A stretch of 51,125 nt of DNA from Corynebacterium sp. HMSC074A01 (GCF_001831515.1 NZ_KV825628.1:154586-205710); one strand, 5' to 3'. Shown: positions 35,231-44,333, counted from the first letter of the stretch. The notes: generated by a model not told the origin, from the sequence alone. Numbers and translations: made by a program.

Positions 35231-35588
35231 GCGCTCCATCGTACGACCGCGGCGTGACACGCGCTACAAAGCCGTGCGTTTTGGCGTATGCGTCCAAGCG
35301 CTCGGCGAAAGTGGCCAGGGCCTCGGCGGGCGCGCGCAGCGTTTCGCGGCAGCAGTACGTGCCGTCGGCTTCGCGCTGCCAGCGGGTAAACCAGATCGCG
35401 TCCTCGTCATCCGTGGTGGGTGCGTCGGGCAGCTCGCAGAGCAGCTTCTCGACGCCACGCCGACACCCCCGCCCCATCCCGGACACCACCAACGTAGCGG
35501 CGGCAGTGGGCGCGTGTGTAGCTGGCGCGGTTGTGGCGCGCGTGAACGTCGCCGTCGAGGCGTACGGCGCGACCAAAGTCGTAGTCAT
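35223..35588 (-). CDS. Hypothetical protein upstream of the aldehyde dehydrogenase
   Basis: 121 residues from ATG at 35588 (MTTTLVAPYASTATFTRA). Thr/Ala-rich N-terminus, then a domain with MGRGCRRGVEKLLCELPD, WFTRWQREADGTYCCRETL and a C-terminal helix. Two close cysteines (YCC) are notable. There is no signal or membrane segment, and I recognise no family. Its end overlaps the aldehyde dehydrogenase start by 8 nt, so the two probably form an operon. Confidence 0.5.
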   Translation of the reverse strand: MTTTLVAPYASTATFTRATTAPATHAPTAAATLVVSGMGRGCRRGVEKLLCELPDAPTTDDEDAIWFTRWQREADGTYCCRETLRAPAEALATFAERLDAYAKTHGFVARVTPRSYDGAHV

Positions 35589-35646
35589 GAGTTGGGGACC
35601 TTCCGTATCGTGCTTCGCGGTGCCGCATCCGTGTGTGCGCTGTGGC

Positions 35647-35731
35647 GTGACTAGCGCCTTGCGCAGGCCCGCATGCGGCGGTGGACACCCCACACCCGGT
35701 GACTAGGCGGGTTTGCGGCCGCGGTGACTAG
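35647..35731. repeat. Three short direct repeats of GTGACTAG
   Basis: GTGACTAG occurs at 35647, 35699 and 35724 in the 390 bp gap before the monooxygenase gene; the last two extend to GGTGACTAGGCG. Confidence 0.35.
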
Positions 35732-35748
35732 GCGCGGCGGCGGAGTGT

Positions 35749-35767
35749 AAGACGAGAGGTTCGTCTT
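35749..35767. promoter_or_regulatory. Perfect inverted repeat, possible operator
   Basis: AAGACGA and TCGTCTT separated by GAGGT. The gap 35589-35981 holds no gene that I can support. Confidence 0.4.
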
Positions 35768-35829
35768 CCCCAACGACCTCTTGTATCTCGCGACCAATCT
35801 TGCGCCACACGAGTTGACCCCGGCAACCC

Positions 35830-35867
35830 TCAACCGCAGGTTGATCCCCCTATTTGCTCAAGTTGAG
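35830..35867. promoter_or_regulatory. Two inverted repeats, possible MerR-type operator
   Basis: TCAACC-GCA-GGTTGA at 35830-35844 and CTCAA-G-TTGAG at 35857-35867. CCTCAA...TTGAGG-like dyads are typical of MerR/SoxR family sites. They lie upstream of a likely -10 TAATGT near 35939. Confidence 0.4.
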
Positions 35868-35981
35868 GTAGAGGGTGACATGCCGTTCGCGGCAGCCACA
35901 TTTGGAATTGATTGTGGCGCACACCTCAGATCCGCGTGTAATGTGTCGCCCAACACCCCTAACTGATGGAAAGGCAATTCC

Positions 35982-37778
35982 ATGACCGAGACCACCGCAC
36001 AGCAATGGCTCAACGACCTCGAGGCCGCGACCGCGCAGTCCGATCCCGCCGCCGCAGGTGAAGCCGCCGCAGCGCTCTTTGAGCCCGAGGGGTTCTGGCG
36101 CGACCTGACTGCCATGACGTGGAACCTATACACCGCCGAGGGCCGCGAGGAGATCGCCCGCATGGTTGCCGACACGCACCCAGATAGCACGATCACCAAC
36201 ACCAAGCTCACGGAGGTCGCCGACGAGGGCGAAGGGGTAACGAGGATCCAGTTCACCTGCGAGACCGGCAACTTCGCCTGCCGCGGCATCGCCAGGCTTC
36301 GCGACGGCAAAGCGTGGACGCTGCTCATCTCCGGCCGCGAACTGAAGGACTTCCCCGAAAAGCGCGGGCGCAACCGCGAGCTCGGCGCGCAGCACGGCCC
36401 GAAGCAGGACCCGGAGAACTGGGCGGATCGCCGCGAGAAGCGCCGCGCCACCTTGGGCGTTACGGAGCAGCCCTACGTACTGATTATCGGCGGCGGTCAG
36501 GGTGGTATCGCGCTCGGCGCGAGGTTGAAGCGTCAGGGGGTGCCAGCGTTGATCGTCGATAAGGCGGACCGCCCCGGTGACCAGTGGCGCGGCCGCTACC
36601 ACTCCCTGTGCCTGCACGACCCGGTGTGGTACGACCACATGCCCTACCTGCCGTTCCCGGACGACTGGCCGGTCTTTACGCCGAAGGACAAGATGGGCGA
36701 TTGGCTTGAGCACTACGTGGGCATCATGGACCTGGACTACTGGACCAACGCGGAGGTCACCAACGCCGAGTTCGACGAAGAGAACAAGCGCTGGAACGTC
36801 TCGCTGACCCGCGACGGCAAGGAGCTCACCCTGCACCCGACCCAGCTCGTCTTCGCCACCGGCATGTCGGGCGTGCCGAACCGCCCGCAACTCAAGGGCC
36901 AGGAGAACTTCGCCGGCGAGATCCGGCATTCCTCCGAGCACCCCGGCGGCGAGGGCGACAGGGACAAGGACGTGGTGATCCTGGGTGCGAACAACTCCGC
37001 CCACGATATCGCCGCGGACCTGGTGCACAACGGGGCGCGCCCGGTGATGATCCAGCGCTCGTCCACGCACGTCTCGCAGTCGGACTCGCTGATGAAGCAC
37101 GTCTTCGGCCCGCTGTACTCGGAAGACGCGGTAGAAGCCGGGATCGATACCGACACCGCCGACCTGCTCTTCGCCTCCTGGCCGTACAAGGTGCTGCCCG
37201 ACGCGCAGCGGCCCGCCTTCGACCAGATCCGTAAGGAGGATGCCGAGTTCTACCAGGCGCTCGCCGACCGCGGGTTCATGGTGGACTTCGGCGACGACGA
37301 CTCCGGGCTCTTCCTCAAGTACCTGCGCCGCGGCTCCGGCTACTACATCAACGTCGGCGCCTCGGAGCTGGTTGCCGACGGCTCGATCCCCGTCCACTCC
37401 CCCACCTCTATCGCCGAGGTCAAGGAGCACTCGGTCGTGCTTGACGACGGCACCGAGCTCCCCGCCGACGTCATCGTGCTCGCCACCGGCTACGGCTCAA
37501 TGAACGGCTGGGTCGAGCACCTCATCGACAAGGAGACCGCCGATAAGGTCGGCCGTGTGTGGGGCTTGGGCTCAGACACCACGAAGGACCCGGGTCCATG
37601 GGAGCGCGAGCTGCGCAACATGTGGAAGCCGACTCAGGTGGACCAGCTGTGGTTCCACGGCGGCAACCTGCACCAGTCACGCCACTACTCGCGCTACCTC
37701 TCCCTCCAGCTCAAGGCGCGCTACGAGGGGATGGACACGCCGGTCTACGAGCTGGCCGAGGTCCACCACACCTCTTAG
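35982..37778 (+). CDS. Flavin-containing monooxygenase with NTF2-like N-terminus
   Basis: 598 residues, with GGAAAGG before the ATG. The N-terminal 140 residues look like an NTF2/SnoaL-type domain (LFEPEGFWRDLTAMTWNLY, FACRGIARLRDG). Two dinucleotide folds follow: FAD at VLIIGGGQGGIALGARL (about 167) and NADPH at VVILGANNSAHDIAADL (about 328). VWYDHMPYLPFPDDWP and DVIVLATGYGSMNGW are shared with FMO/Baeyer-Villiger-like enzymes. The gene probably inserts oxygen into an organic substrate. A regulatory region with several dyads precedes it, so it is likely inducible. Confidence 0.9.
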   Translation: MTETTAQQWLNDLEAATAQSDPAAAGEAAAALFEPEGFWRDLTAMTWNLYTAEGREEIARMVADTHPDSTITNTKLTEVADEGEGVTRIQFTCETGNFACRGIARLRDGKAWTLLISGRELKDFPEKRGRNRELGAQHGPKQDPENWADRREKRRATLGVTEQPYVLIIGGGQGGIALGARLKRQGVPALIVDKADRPGDQWRGRYHSLCLHDPVWYDHMPYLPFPDDWPVFTPKDKMGDWLEHYVGIMDLDYWTNAEVTNAEFDEENKRWNVSLTRDGKELTLHPTQLVFATGMSGVPNRPQLKGQENFAGEIRHSSEHPGGEGDRDKDVVILGANNSAHDIAADLVHNGARPVMIQRSSTHVSQSDSLMKHVFGPLYSEDAVEAGIDTDTADLLFASWPYKVLPDAQRPAFDQIRKEDAEFYQALADRGFMVDFGDDDSGLFLKYLRRGSGYYINVGASELVADGSIPVHSPTSIAEVKEHSVVLDDGTELPADVIVLATGYGSMNGWVEHLIDKETADKVGRVWGLGSDTTKDPGPWERELRNMWKPTQVDQLWFHGGNLHQSRHYSRYLSLQLKARYEGMDTPVYELAEVHHTS

Positions 37779-38692
37779 AGCAGGCGCACCGCCAGCACGC
37801 CGGCGAAGATCAGCACCAGCCCGGCCGCGCGGGTGGCGTTGATCCTGCGCTTGCGGGCACCGAAAGCGCCGACCGACTCCATGACCTGGCCGCCCGCGAT
37901 CGTGCCCGCGTTAAACGCGATCACGGTCGTGGCCGTGCCGAGGATGGGTACCAAGGTGGCACCACCGATGACGAAGGTCGCGCCGACGACACCGCCCAGC
38001 CACATCCACCACGGCCCCGCCGTCGATTTGCGGGTGAGCTGACGCGGGCTGGTCACCAGTACCGCAATGAGCAGGAGCAGCGCGCCGACCGCCAGGTTGA
38101 TCTCGGCTGCGTGCAGCGAGGAACCCGCGATCGCACCCAGGTAACCGTTGACCGCGGCCTGGGTCGCTGAGCCCATGCCGACTGCGACACCAAGCAGCCG
38201 GTAGAGCCACAGCCCGGCTCCGTCGGCGTCGCCACTCGCGGCATTCCTTCGCACCCCAAGCACCACCGCAATACCGACGAGCACCACCGCGGCACCAAGG
38301 ACGCGCAGCAGGCTCACCGGCTGCTGCGGCGAGTGGAACAGGCCGAAGTAATCGATGGTCAGCCCCATGATGACCTGGCCCAAAATCGGCAGCACCACGG
38401 TCTGCACCGCGCCAAGTTTGGGGAAAAGCAGGATGTTGCCCAGCACGAAGACTGCGCCCATGAACCCGCCGAGCCAGATCCACCAGGGCGCGTGCGTGCC
38501 CGGCGCGAACTGCGGCAAAGGGTTGCCCACCAGCACGGCCGTGGCCAGGATGGACAGCAAAAGCGCGACGCTAAATGAAAGTAGCGCTGAGACCACCGGC
38601 TGGTTGCCCACGCTTACACGCAGGCGGGAGTTCGCGGCGGTCTGGATGGGGATCAGCGCGCCGATGGCAAGCGCGATGGGAAGGTGCAACAT
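37775..38692 (-). CDS. DMT-superfamily transporter, duplicated YdcZ/DUF606 type
   Basis: 305 residues with about ten membrane segments in two repeated halves. WWIWLGGFMGAVFVLGNILL in the first half and WWMWLGGVVGATFVIGGATL in the second mark an internal duplication of the five-helix DUF606 unit. TAAN near the first segment fits the family. It is probably an exporter or permease of small molecules with unknown substrate. It converges on the monooxygenase gene with a 4 nt overlap. Confidence 0.87.
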   Translation of the reverse strand: MLHLPIALAIGALIPIQTAANSRLRVSVGNQPVVSALLSFSVALLLSILATAVLVGNPLPQFAPGTHAPWWIWLGGFMGAVFVLGNILLFPKLGAVQTVVLPILGQVIMGLTIDYFGLFHSPQQPVSLLRVLGAAVVLVGIAVVLGVRRNAASGDADGAGLWLYRLLGVAVGMGSATQAAVNGYLGAIAGSSLHAAEINLAVGALLLLIAVLVTSPRQLTRKSTAGPWWMWLGGVVGATFVIGGATLVPILGTATTVIAFNAGTIAGGQVMESVGAFGARKRRINATRAAGLVLIFAGVLAVRLL

Positions 38693-38727
38693 AGCTAGGA
38701 ATGCTAACGCTTACCCCGCAGCATTCC

Positions 38728-39666
38728 CTACCCCAGGCGCTCGGCCGCGTCGACCACCATGTCCCAGAACTTGTCCACGTCCAGCTCGGTGGCCGCAAAC
38801 GTGGTGCAGTCGGCAGGCGCGGGCGCGCGGAAGTCGGCGACCGTGCGGCCGGTAGTGAGCGCGCCGGAGAGTTCGACGTCGATAGGCACCGGCACGGTTG
38901 TTACCACCGACGGGTCGATGAGGTAAGCCACGCAGCAGGGGTCGTGGACCGGCGGGTTGTCAAAGCCCTGGTTGTCCTTGTAATTGGTGCGGAAGGCGTC
39001 GAACAGCCCGACCACCAGGTCGCCCACGTCAGTGCCGAGTGCTGCGAAGCGCTGCTCCACCTCGGGCGTGGCCAGGGCCTGGTGGGTCAGATCCAGGCCG
39101 ACCATGACTACCGGCCAGGACTCGTTGAAGACGATGTGGGCGGCTTCCGGATCGACGACGATGTTGAACTCGGCCGACGCGGTCCAGTTGCCGGTGGCGT
39201 ACGCCCCGCCCATGAGCACGACCTCGCGGACGCGCTCCACGATGCGCGGCTCCAGGCGTGCCGCCAGCGCAATGTTGGTCAACGGCCCGGTGGGCACGAG
39301 CGTCACGGTGCCGGGTTCTTCCGCCATGATGGTGTCGATGATCGCGCGCACCGCGTGGGTCTCGCTGATCTCGCATTCCGGTTCCGGCAGCTCGAAGCCG
39401 TGGATCTCCATGCCGGTATCGCCGTGGACAGCCTCGGCGGTCTCTACCTCGCGCACCAGCGGGCGGTGCGCGCCGCGGTAGATCGGCACGTCGGTGCGTC
39501 CGGCGACGGTCAGCACCTGGGCCGCGTTGCGGGTGACCTTGTCGATGGTGTGGTTGCCGCCCACCGTTGTTACGCAAAGCAGGTCAATCGACGGGTCGCC
39601 GAGCGCGAGCAGTATGGCCACCGCATCGTCGTGGCCGGGGTCACAGTCAAGAATAATTTTACGCAT
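38728..39666 (-). CDS. Nucleoside hydrolase (IunH/inosine-uridine type)
   Basis: 312 residues. The calcium-binding, family-defining DCDPGHDDAVAILLAL lies at residues 7-22, and TVGGNHTIDKVTRNA, VTLVPTGPLTNIALA and AEFNIVVDPEAAHIV follow in order. VHDPCCVAYLIDP carries the C-terminal calcium-ligand Asp. The enzyme splits the N-glycosidic bond of nucleosides for salvage. It overlaps the MFS gene by 8 nt, so uptake and cleavage of a nucleoside are probably linked. Confidence 0.95.
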   Translation of the reverse strand: MRKIILDCDPGHDDAVAILLALGDPSIDLLCVTTVGGNHTIDKVTRNAAQVLTVAGRTDVPIYRGAHRPLVREVETAEAVHGDTGMEIHGFELPEPECEISETHAVRAIIDTIMAEEPGTVTLVPTGPLTNIALAARLEPRIVERVREVVLMGGAYATGNWTASAEFNIVVDPEAAHIVFNESWPVVMVGLDLTHQALATPEVEQRFAALGTDVGDLVVGLFDAFRTNYKDNQGFDNPPVHDPCCVAYLIDPSVVTTVPVPIDVELSGALTTGRTVADFRAPAPADCTTFAATELDVDKFWDMVVDAAERLG

Positions 39667-41113
39667 GGTTGGCCTCCTCAGCGGCGATGGTGTCGGGCAG
39701 ATCCTGCGGGCGCGGGATCAGGAAAGACGTGCAGAACGCGGCGATGAGCAGCACCAGGCCCGCGATCATACCGGCGCGGTAGCCGCCGCCCTGGTCCGCG
39801 AACGAGGTGACCACCGCGAAGATGACGGTAAACGAGATGCCAGCGCCGAGGTTGAACGCGCCCGCGTTCAGGCCCGGCAGGTAGCCCTGGTTGTACTTCG
39901 GGGCGAGCGTGACGTGCAGCGAGCCAAGCATGATGTTGGCAATGCCCGCGTACGTGATACCCGCGGCGATCGACAGCAGGAGCAGAAGCACCGGCGTTGG
40001 GTTATCCACGATGAAAATACCCATGAGCACCGACAGGGCCGCCCCACCGATGCCGATCTTCAGCACCAGGTTATAGCCCAGCCGGCCGGCGAGGAAGCCT
40101 GCAAAGGGACCGACAACAAGGCCGGCGATGGCGTACGGCGTAAGCGTCCAGAAGGAGACGGTGCCGGCCGACAAGCCGGGGCCGTGCACCTGGTCCTGGG
40201 CCAGGTTGGGCACCAGGCCGTTCATCACGGCGAAGATACCGGTCATGGTGAGCGTGGTGGTGGTCAACAGCGCCCAGGTACGGCGCTGCTTGATTAGGTC
40301 GGGCTGCACCAGCGGGTGGCGGGTGGAGTTCTCGGCGCGCCAGAAGACCACGAGCGCGGCCGCGCCGATGGCCAGCAGGATGATCACCATGAACCAGTTG
40401 GCCTCGGCGAGCGCGCCGGCCTCGTTGAAGGCGGTAAGGATCGTGCCGATCGCCACGACGAGCCAGGCCACACCCTTCCAGTCCATCGGCTGCAGCTCGT
40501 TGGACTTCGTCTCCGCCACCCCGTAGCGGATGGTAAAGACCGCGGCGAGTGCGAACGCGCCGATCACCCAGAACAGGGAGCGGAACCCGAAAGCGGCGGT
40601 GAGCCAGCCGCCGAGGATGGCGTCCACGCCCGCGATGCCGCCGTTAATGGAGGTCAAAATGCCCACCAGGAACGCGAACTGCTTCTCATCGCGCACCGCC
40701 TGCCGCAGCATCACCGAGGTCAGCGCCACCGTCGGCCCTGAGACGCCCTGCACCACGCGCCCGATAAAGAGCATGGTCACGTTCACCGACAGCGCGGCGA
40801 TGATCGAGCCGACAACGGTGACGGCCATCATGCCCACGAGCACCTTCCGACGCCCGATCAGATCACCCCACCGCGGCATAAACAGCGAGAACAACGCGGC
40901 CGCGGTGAAGAACGCCGTCTGCGTCATGCCGATCTGGCTCGCGGTGGCGTCCAGCTCCACCTGCATCGTGGCCAGCGCGGGCGCAAGCATGGAGGCGTTG
41001 AGCTGGAACGCGAAAACAGCGGTGAGTAGGGCCAACATGAGCGGCCACACTTGTGAGGACGGGAGTTTCTGCCCGGGCGCGGGAACCTGGGCGCTATCGA
41101 TGCCACTTGTCAT
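39659..41113 (-). CDS. MFS transporter paired with the nucleoside hydrolase
   Basis: 484 residues with about 14 hydrophobic segments, the layout of drug:H+ antiporter-2 type MFS proteins (LMLALLTAVFAFQLNASMLAPAL split near the start, then MPRWGDLIGRRKVL as the loop 2-3 motif). FIGRVVQGVSGPTVALTS is the motif C-like part. By family it could be a multidrug exporter, but the 8 nt overlap with a nucleoside hydrolase suggests a nucleoside or analogue permease. I cannot separate these options. Confidence 0.88.
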   Translation of the reverse strand: MTSGIDSAQVPAPGQKLPSSQVWPLMLALLTAVFAFQLNASMLAPALATMQVELDATASQIGMTQTAFFTAAALFSLFMPRWGDLIGRRKVLVGMMAVTVVGSIIAALSVNVTMLFIGRVVQGVSGPTVALTSVMLRQAVRDEKQFAFLVGILTSINGGIAGVDAILGGWLTAAFGFRSLFWVIGAFALAAVFTIRYGVAETKSNELQPMDWKGVAWLVVAIGTILTAFNEAGALAEANWFMVIILLAIGAAALVVFWRAENSTRHPLVQPDLIKQRRTWALLTTTTLTMTGIFAVMNGLVPNLAQDQVHGPGLSAGTVSFWTLTPYAIAGLVVGPFAGFLAGRLGYNLVLKIGIGGAALSVLMGIFIVDNPTPVLLLLLSIAAGITYAGIANIMLGSLHVTLAPKYNQGYLPGLNAGAFNLGAGISFTVIFAVVTSFADQGGGYRAGMIAGLVLLIAAFCTSFLIPRPQDLPDTIAAEEANHA

Positions 41114-41167
41114 GCGCCACAGTTTATTGCAAAAACGGCCGCATCACACGGGTGGAAAATGGATTTT

Positions 41168-41620
41168 CTACGCCGTAGATGCGGACTGGACGGCACTGTA
41201 GAAGTCTTGCATGACTTCTTCATTGATCGTGCTCGTGGACGGCTCGCCGTCAGCGATGCCCTCTCGTGCTTCCCGCCAAGGCCGCTCGCTGTGCGCGAGG
41301 TCGCTCAACTGCTGGCCACTGAGGTGCCCGTACGCTTCTAGGACCACATCGATGGTTTCTTTCTCAGCGTCAGTGAGGTTGCTGGAGTCACCGGGGAACA
41401 TCGCAAGCTCCGCAGTGAATTTCCCGCGGTGCTGATCGTAAAGCTCCCGCACGATTGGCCCGTTGGCCCAAGCTTCAATACACGCGTGAAATAACGGTTT
41501 TTCATCCCACACCAAGCTCCACGCTTGAGCGTAATAAACCAACTTCTGCAACTTCATGGTGCTGACACTCCCCGATTGCCGTTCGAGGATGTAGCGCGCA
41601 ACGTCATTTACTTGGCGCAC
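41168..41620 (-). CDS. Panacea-domain (SocA-like) protein
   Basis: 150 residues from a GTG at 41620 that has GGAGG nearby. The hallmark is VNDVARYILERQSGSVSTMK followed by LQKLVYYAQAWSLVWDEKP and AWANGPIVRELYDQHRG. This is the Panacea (formerly DUF4065/GepA/SocA) domain, known as the antitoxin part of many toxin-antitoxin pairs and from prophages. No recognisable toxin gene adjoins it; its start overlaps the end of the serine hydrolase by 13 nt. The C-terminal part is acidic. Confidence 0.85.
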   Translation of the reverse strand: MRQVNDVARYILERQSGSVSTMKLQKLVYYAQAWSLVWDEKPLFHACIEAWANGPIVRELYDQHRGKFTAELAMFPGDSSNLTDAEKETIDVVLEAYGHLSGQQLSDLAHSERPWREAREGIADGEPSTSTINEEVMQDFYSAVQSASTA

Positions 41621-42417
41621 ACCGCCTCCCACACGGAAGTATTTGTCTCCTGCCACAGCGGCTTCGCCCAGTCGCCGAACTCGCGATCCGTCAGTGCCAC
41701 CATCGCCTGCCCGTCGGCCACCCACAGATACGTACCCGCCATACCGAAGTGCCCGACCGTATCCGCGGGCATCCCATCGCCCGTCCAGTGCGGCGCCTTC
41801 TCCCCCTTAATCTCAAAGCCAAGACCCCACGGGCACGGTTTCTGCATGCCGTAGCCTGGCACAACACCGCGCAGGTCCCCGAATTGGTTCGCAAACGCCT
41901 CGCGCAGCGTCTCCGTCGCCAGAAGCTTCGGCTCCAGCAGCTCCTGTGCGAACAGCGCCAGGTCGCTTATCGACGCCCGCCCGCCATGACCCGCCGACCC
42001 ATACACTTCAGCCGTACGCATCCCCAGCGGCGCAAAGACCCCCTCACGCAAGTAGTCGCCGAAGCCGATCCCGGTTTCCTCCTCCAAAAAGTCCGCCAGA
42101 ATCTCGTAGCCAGCCGAGGAATAGATGCGCCGCTCGCCCACCGGTTTTTGCAACTCGCGCGTATCAAAGCCAACACCACCCGCGTGCGCGAGCAAGTGCC
42201 GCACGGTCGCACCTTCGGGCCCGCAGGGTGTGTCCAGCTCGAAGGCACCCTCCTCCACCGCGAGCAGGATGCCGTAGGCCGAGAGCAGCTTGGTCACGCT
42301 GGCCAGCTCGTAGACGCGCTCCTCATCGCCGTACGAGCCAGTGTGCGTGCCAATCAGCGCGGCGCTGACGTTGTCCGCGGGCCAGGAATCCAGAAACGGG
42401 GCTAAATCGACGTGCAT
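41608..42417 (-). CDS. Beta-lactamase-fold serine hydrolase
   Basis: 269 residues from ATG at 42417 (MHVDLAPFLDSW). The SxxK motif is ASVTKLLSAYG (about 40-50), the YxN/YxS place is YSSAGYEIL (about 103), and the KTG-equivalent is HFGMAGTYLW. These fit class C/EstB-like serine hydrolases rather than a true antibiotic-resistance enzyme. There is no signal peptide, so it acts in the cytoplasm. The downstream Panacea gene begins within it, and the AbgT gene diverges upstream. Confidence 0.85.
   Translation of the reverse strand: MHVDLAPFLDSWPADNVSAALIGTHTGSYGDEERVYELASVTKLLSAYGILLAVEEGAFELDTPCGPEGATVRHLLAHAGGVGFDTRELQKPVGERRIYSSAGYEILADFLEEETGIGFGDYLREGVFAPLGMRTAEVYGSAGHGGRASISDLALFAQELLEPKLLATETLREAFANQFGDLRGVVPGYGMQKPCPWGLGFEIKGEKAPHWTGDGMPADTVGHFGMAGTYLWVADGQAMVALTDREFGDWAKPLWQETNTSVWEAVCAK
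41965..41977 (+). repeat. 13-mer GCTTATCGACGCC, exact copy
   Basis: Within the serine hydrolase gene, coding for RASISD on the minus strand with an ATA codon. Confidence 0.5.
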
Positions 42418-42456
42418 GAGCCTCAACCCTACCAATGTGTACACGACACCTGGTTT

Positions 42457-42474
42457 GTGTAAGCTGGCTTACAC
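42457..42474. promoter_or_regulatory. Perfect palindrome, likely operator
   Basis: GTGTAAGCTGGCTTACAC: 8 bp arms and a 2 bp centre, in the 167 bp between the serine hydrolase and abgT-type genes. A shorter GTGTACAC palindrome lies at 42437-42444. Size and form suit a TetR- or GntR-type repressor. Confidence 0.6.
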
Positions 42475-42584
42475 CTGTGCGCCGGAAGGGCTACGGGTCA
42501 CCGGCCGAACGGCCTTCATAACTGCACGCAGCCTGCACTTTCCACAGAAAGCGCGGGCCCCAACGAGCACGAGAGGGAGAATCG

Positions 42585-44333
42585 ATGACCGGTTCCTCTA
42601 AAGTCCCGCCCGGTAATACGGGCACGAAAGAAAAGGCCAAGGGCCACGAAGACAGCCACGAGCACGAAGACGGCGAGGGCGCAGGCTTCCTCGGCTTCAT
42701 CGAAAGGGTCGGCAACAAGCTGCCGGATCCTTTCTGGCTCTTCGTCATCCTCGCCGGCGTTGTCGCCGTGACCTCCTGGATTGGCCACAAGGTTGGCATG
42801 AGCGCGGTCGACCCCGGCACGGGCGAGACTATCGAGGTCGAGTCGCTGCTCACCGGAGAGAACATCTCGCGCATGGTCACCGACGCGGTGGAGAACTTCA
42901 TCGCCTTCCCGCCGCTGGGCGTCGTGCTCTCGGTGATGCTGGGCGTGGCCGTGGCGGAGCAGACCGGTTTCCTCGGCGCGCTGGTGCGCGCGATGGTAGC
43001 CAAGGTTGGCCCGCGCATGCTCACCTTCATGGTGGCACTGGCCGGTGTGACCGGCTCCGTGGCTTCCGACGCGATCTACGTGATCATCATCCCGCTGGGC
43101 GCGCTCGCCTTCCACGCGGTGGGGCGCTCGCCGATCGTGGGTGCGATGGTGGCGTTCGCTGCGTCGTCGGCAGGCTTTAATGCCTCGCTGATCCTCAACA
43201 TCACCGACCTGCTGCTGGCCGGCATTTCTACCTCGGCGGCCAACATTGTTGACGAGGCCTACGAGGTCTCCCCGCTGGCCAACATCTACTTCGTCATCCC
43301 GTCGGCAGTCGTGCTCGCGCTGGTGATCACTGCGGTGACTGAGTTCTTCGTGGACAAAAAGGCGCAGGCGCTGGTCAACCACGATCACATCGAGACCAAG
43401 GAACTCGCTTTTGACAAGATCGAAAGCCGCGAGCACGCCAAGGCCCTCAAAGAGGCCGACTCCGGCGACCCGCTGGTAGAGGAAGCCGCTGGCAAACCTA
43501 AGGAGACTCCGGAGCCGGAGTACGAGCGCCAAGAGGGCGAGCTGACCGAGGAGCAGCTCAAACTCTCCCCCATCGAGTGGAAGGGCATGCTGTGGTCCAC
43601 CGTGGCGCTCGTGCTGTTCCTCATCGCCTACTTCGTTCTGCTCTTCGTCCCGGCCTCGCCGTTCGCGCGTCCGGAGGAGGGCTTCATGGAGTCCCCGCTC
43701 ATCCGCGCGATTGCCATGCCGATCGCCCTGGCATTCTTCCTCATGGGCCTGGTCTACGGCCTGATCGTCGGCACGATCACCTCCGCCGCGGACATCCCGG
43801 CGTTCATGGCGCGCGGCCTGCAGACGCTGCTGCCGATGCTGGTGCTCTTCTTCGCCGTCTCCCAGTTTTTGGCATGGTTCACCTGGTCCAACCTGGGTTC
43901 CTGGACCGCGATTAATGGCGCGGAGCTTTTGCAGCGCTGGAACCTGCCAAACGTGCTGCTCTTCTTGGGCTTTGTCGTCATGGTGGCACTGGTCAACCTA
44001 TTCATCACTTCCGGCTCCGCGCAGTGGGCGCTCATGGCCCCGGTGGTGGTCCCGATGATGATGTACGTGGGGATTGCGCCCGAGGTCACCCAGATGCTCT
44101 ACCGCATCGGCGACTCCCCGTCGAACATCATCACCCCGATGTCGCCGTACTTCGCGCTCGCGCTGACTTTCCTGCAGCGCTACTACAAGAAGGCCGGCGT
44201 GGGCACGCTCATGTCGCTCGCGCTGCCGTACACCATCGCGATGATGGCGGGCTGGTTCATCTTCTTCCTCATCTGGTACTACGCAGGCATCCCGCTCGGC
44301 CCGGGCTCGCCGATGGACTACCAGGTGGGCTAG
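42585..44333 (+). CDS. abgT: AbgT-family transporter
   Basis: 582 residues with GAGAGGGAGA before the ATG. A charged cytoplasmic N-terminus of about 35 residues precedes the first of roughly 11 membrane segments. AbgT marks include RVGNKLPDPFWLFVILA, GVTGSVASDAIYVIIIPLGA, and NLFITSGSAQWALMAPVVVP with PEVTQMLYRIGDSPSNI near the end. A long acidic cytoplasmic loop (about 250-325) is larger than in E. coli AbgT. The family takes up p-aminobenzoyl-glutamate or exports sulfonamides. The divergent serine hydrolase may act on a related amide, but this is a guess. Confidence 0.95.
   Translation: MTGSSKVPPGNTGTKEKAKGHEDSHEHEDGEGAGFLGFIERVGNKLPDPFWLFVILAGVVAVTSWIGHKVGMSAVDPGTGETIEVESLLTGENISRMVTDAVENFIAFPPLGVVLSVMLGVAVAEQTGFLGALVRAMVAKVGPRMLTFMVALAGVTGSVASDAIYVIIIPLGALAFHAVGRSPIVGAMVAFAASSAGFNASLILNITDLLLAGISTSAANIVDEAYEVSPLANIYFVIPSAVVLALVITAVTEFFVDKKAQALVNHDHIETKELAFDKIESREHAKALKEADSGDPLVEEAAGKPKETPEPEYERQEGELTEEQLKLSPIEWKGMLWSTVALVLFLIAYFVLLFVPASPFARPEEGFMESPLIRAIAMPIALAFFLMGLVYGLIVGTITSAADIPAFMARGLQTLLPMLVLFFAVSQFLAWFTWSNLGSWTAINGAELLQRWNLPNVLLFLGFVVMVALVNLFITSGSAQWALMAPVVVPMMMYVGIAPEVTQMLYRIGDSPSNIITPMSPYFALALTFLQRYYKKAGVGTLMSLALPYTIAMMAGWFIFFLIWYYAGIPLGPGSPMDYQVG

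Noticed and set aside
41608..42417. Serine hydrolase as an antibiotic-resistance beta-lactamase
   Set aside because: No signal peptide, and the YxN and KTG motifs are replaced; it fits cytoplasmic esterase-like members.
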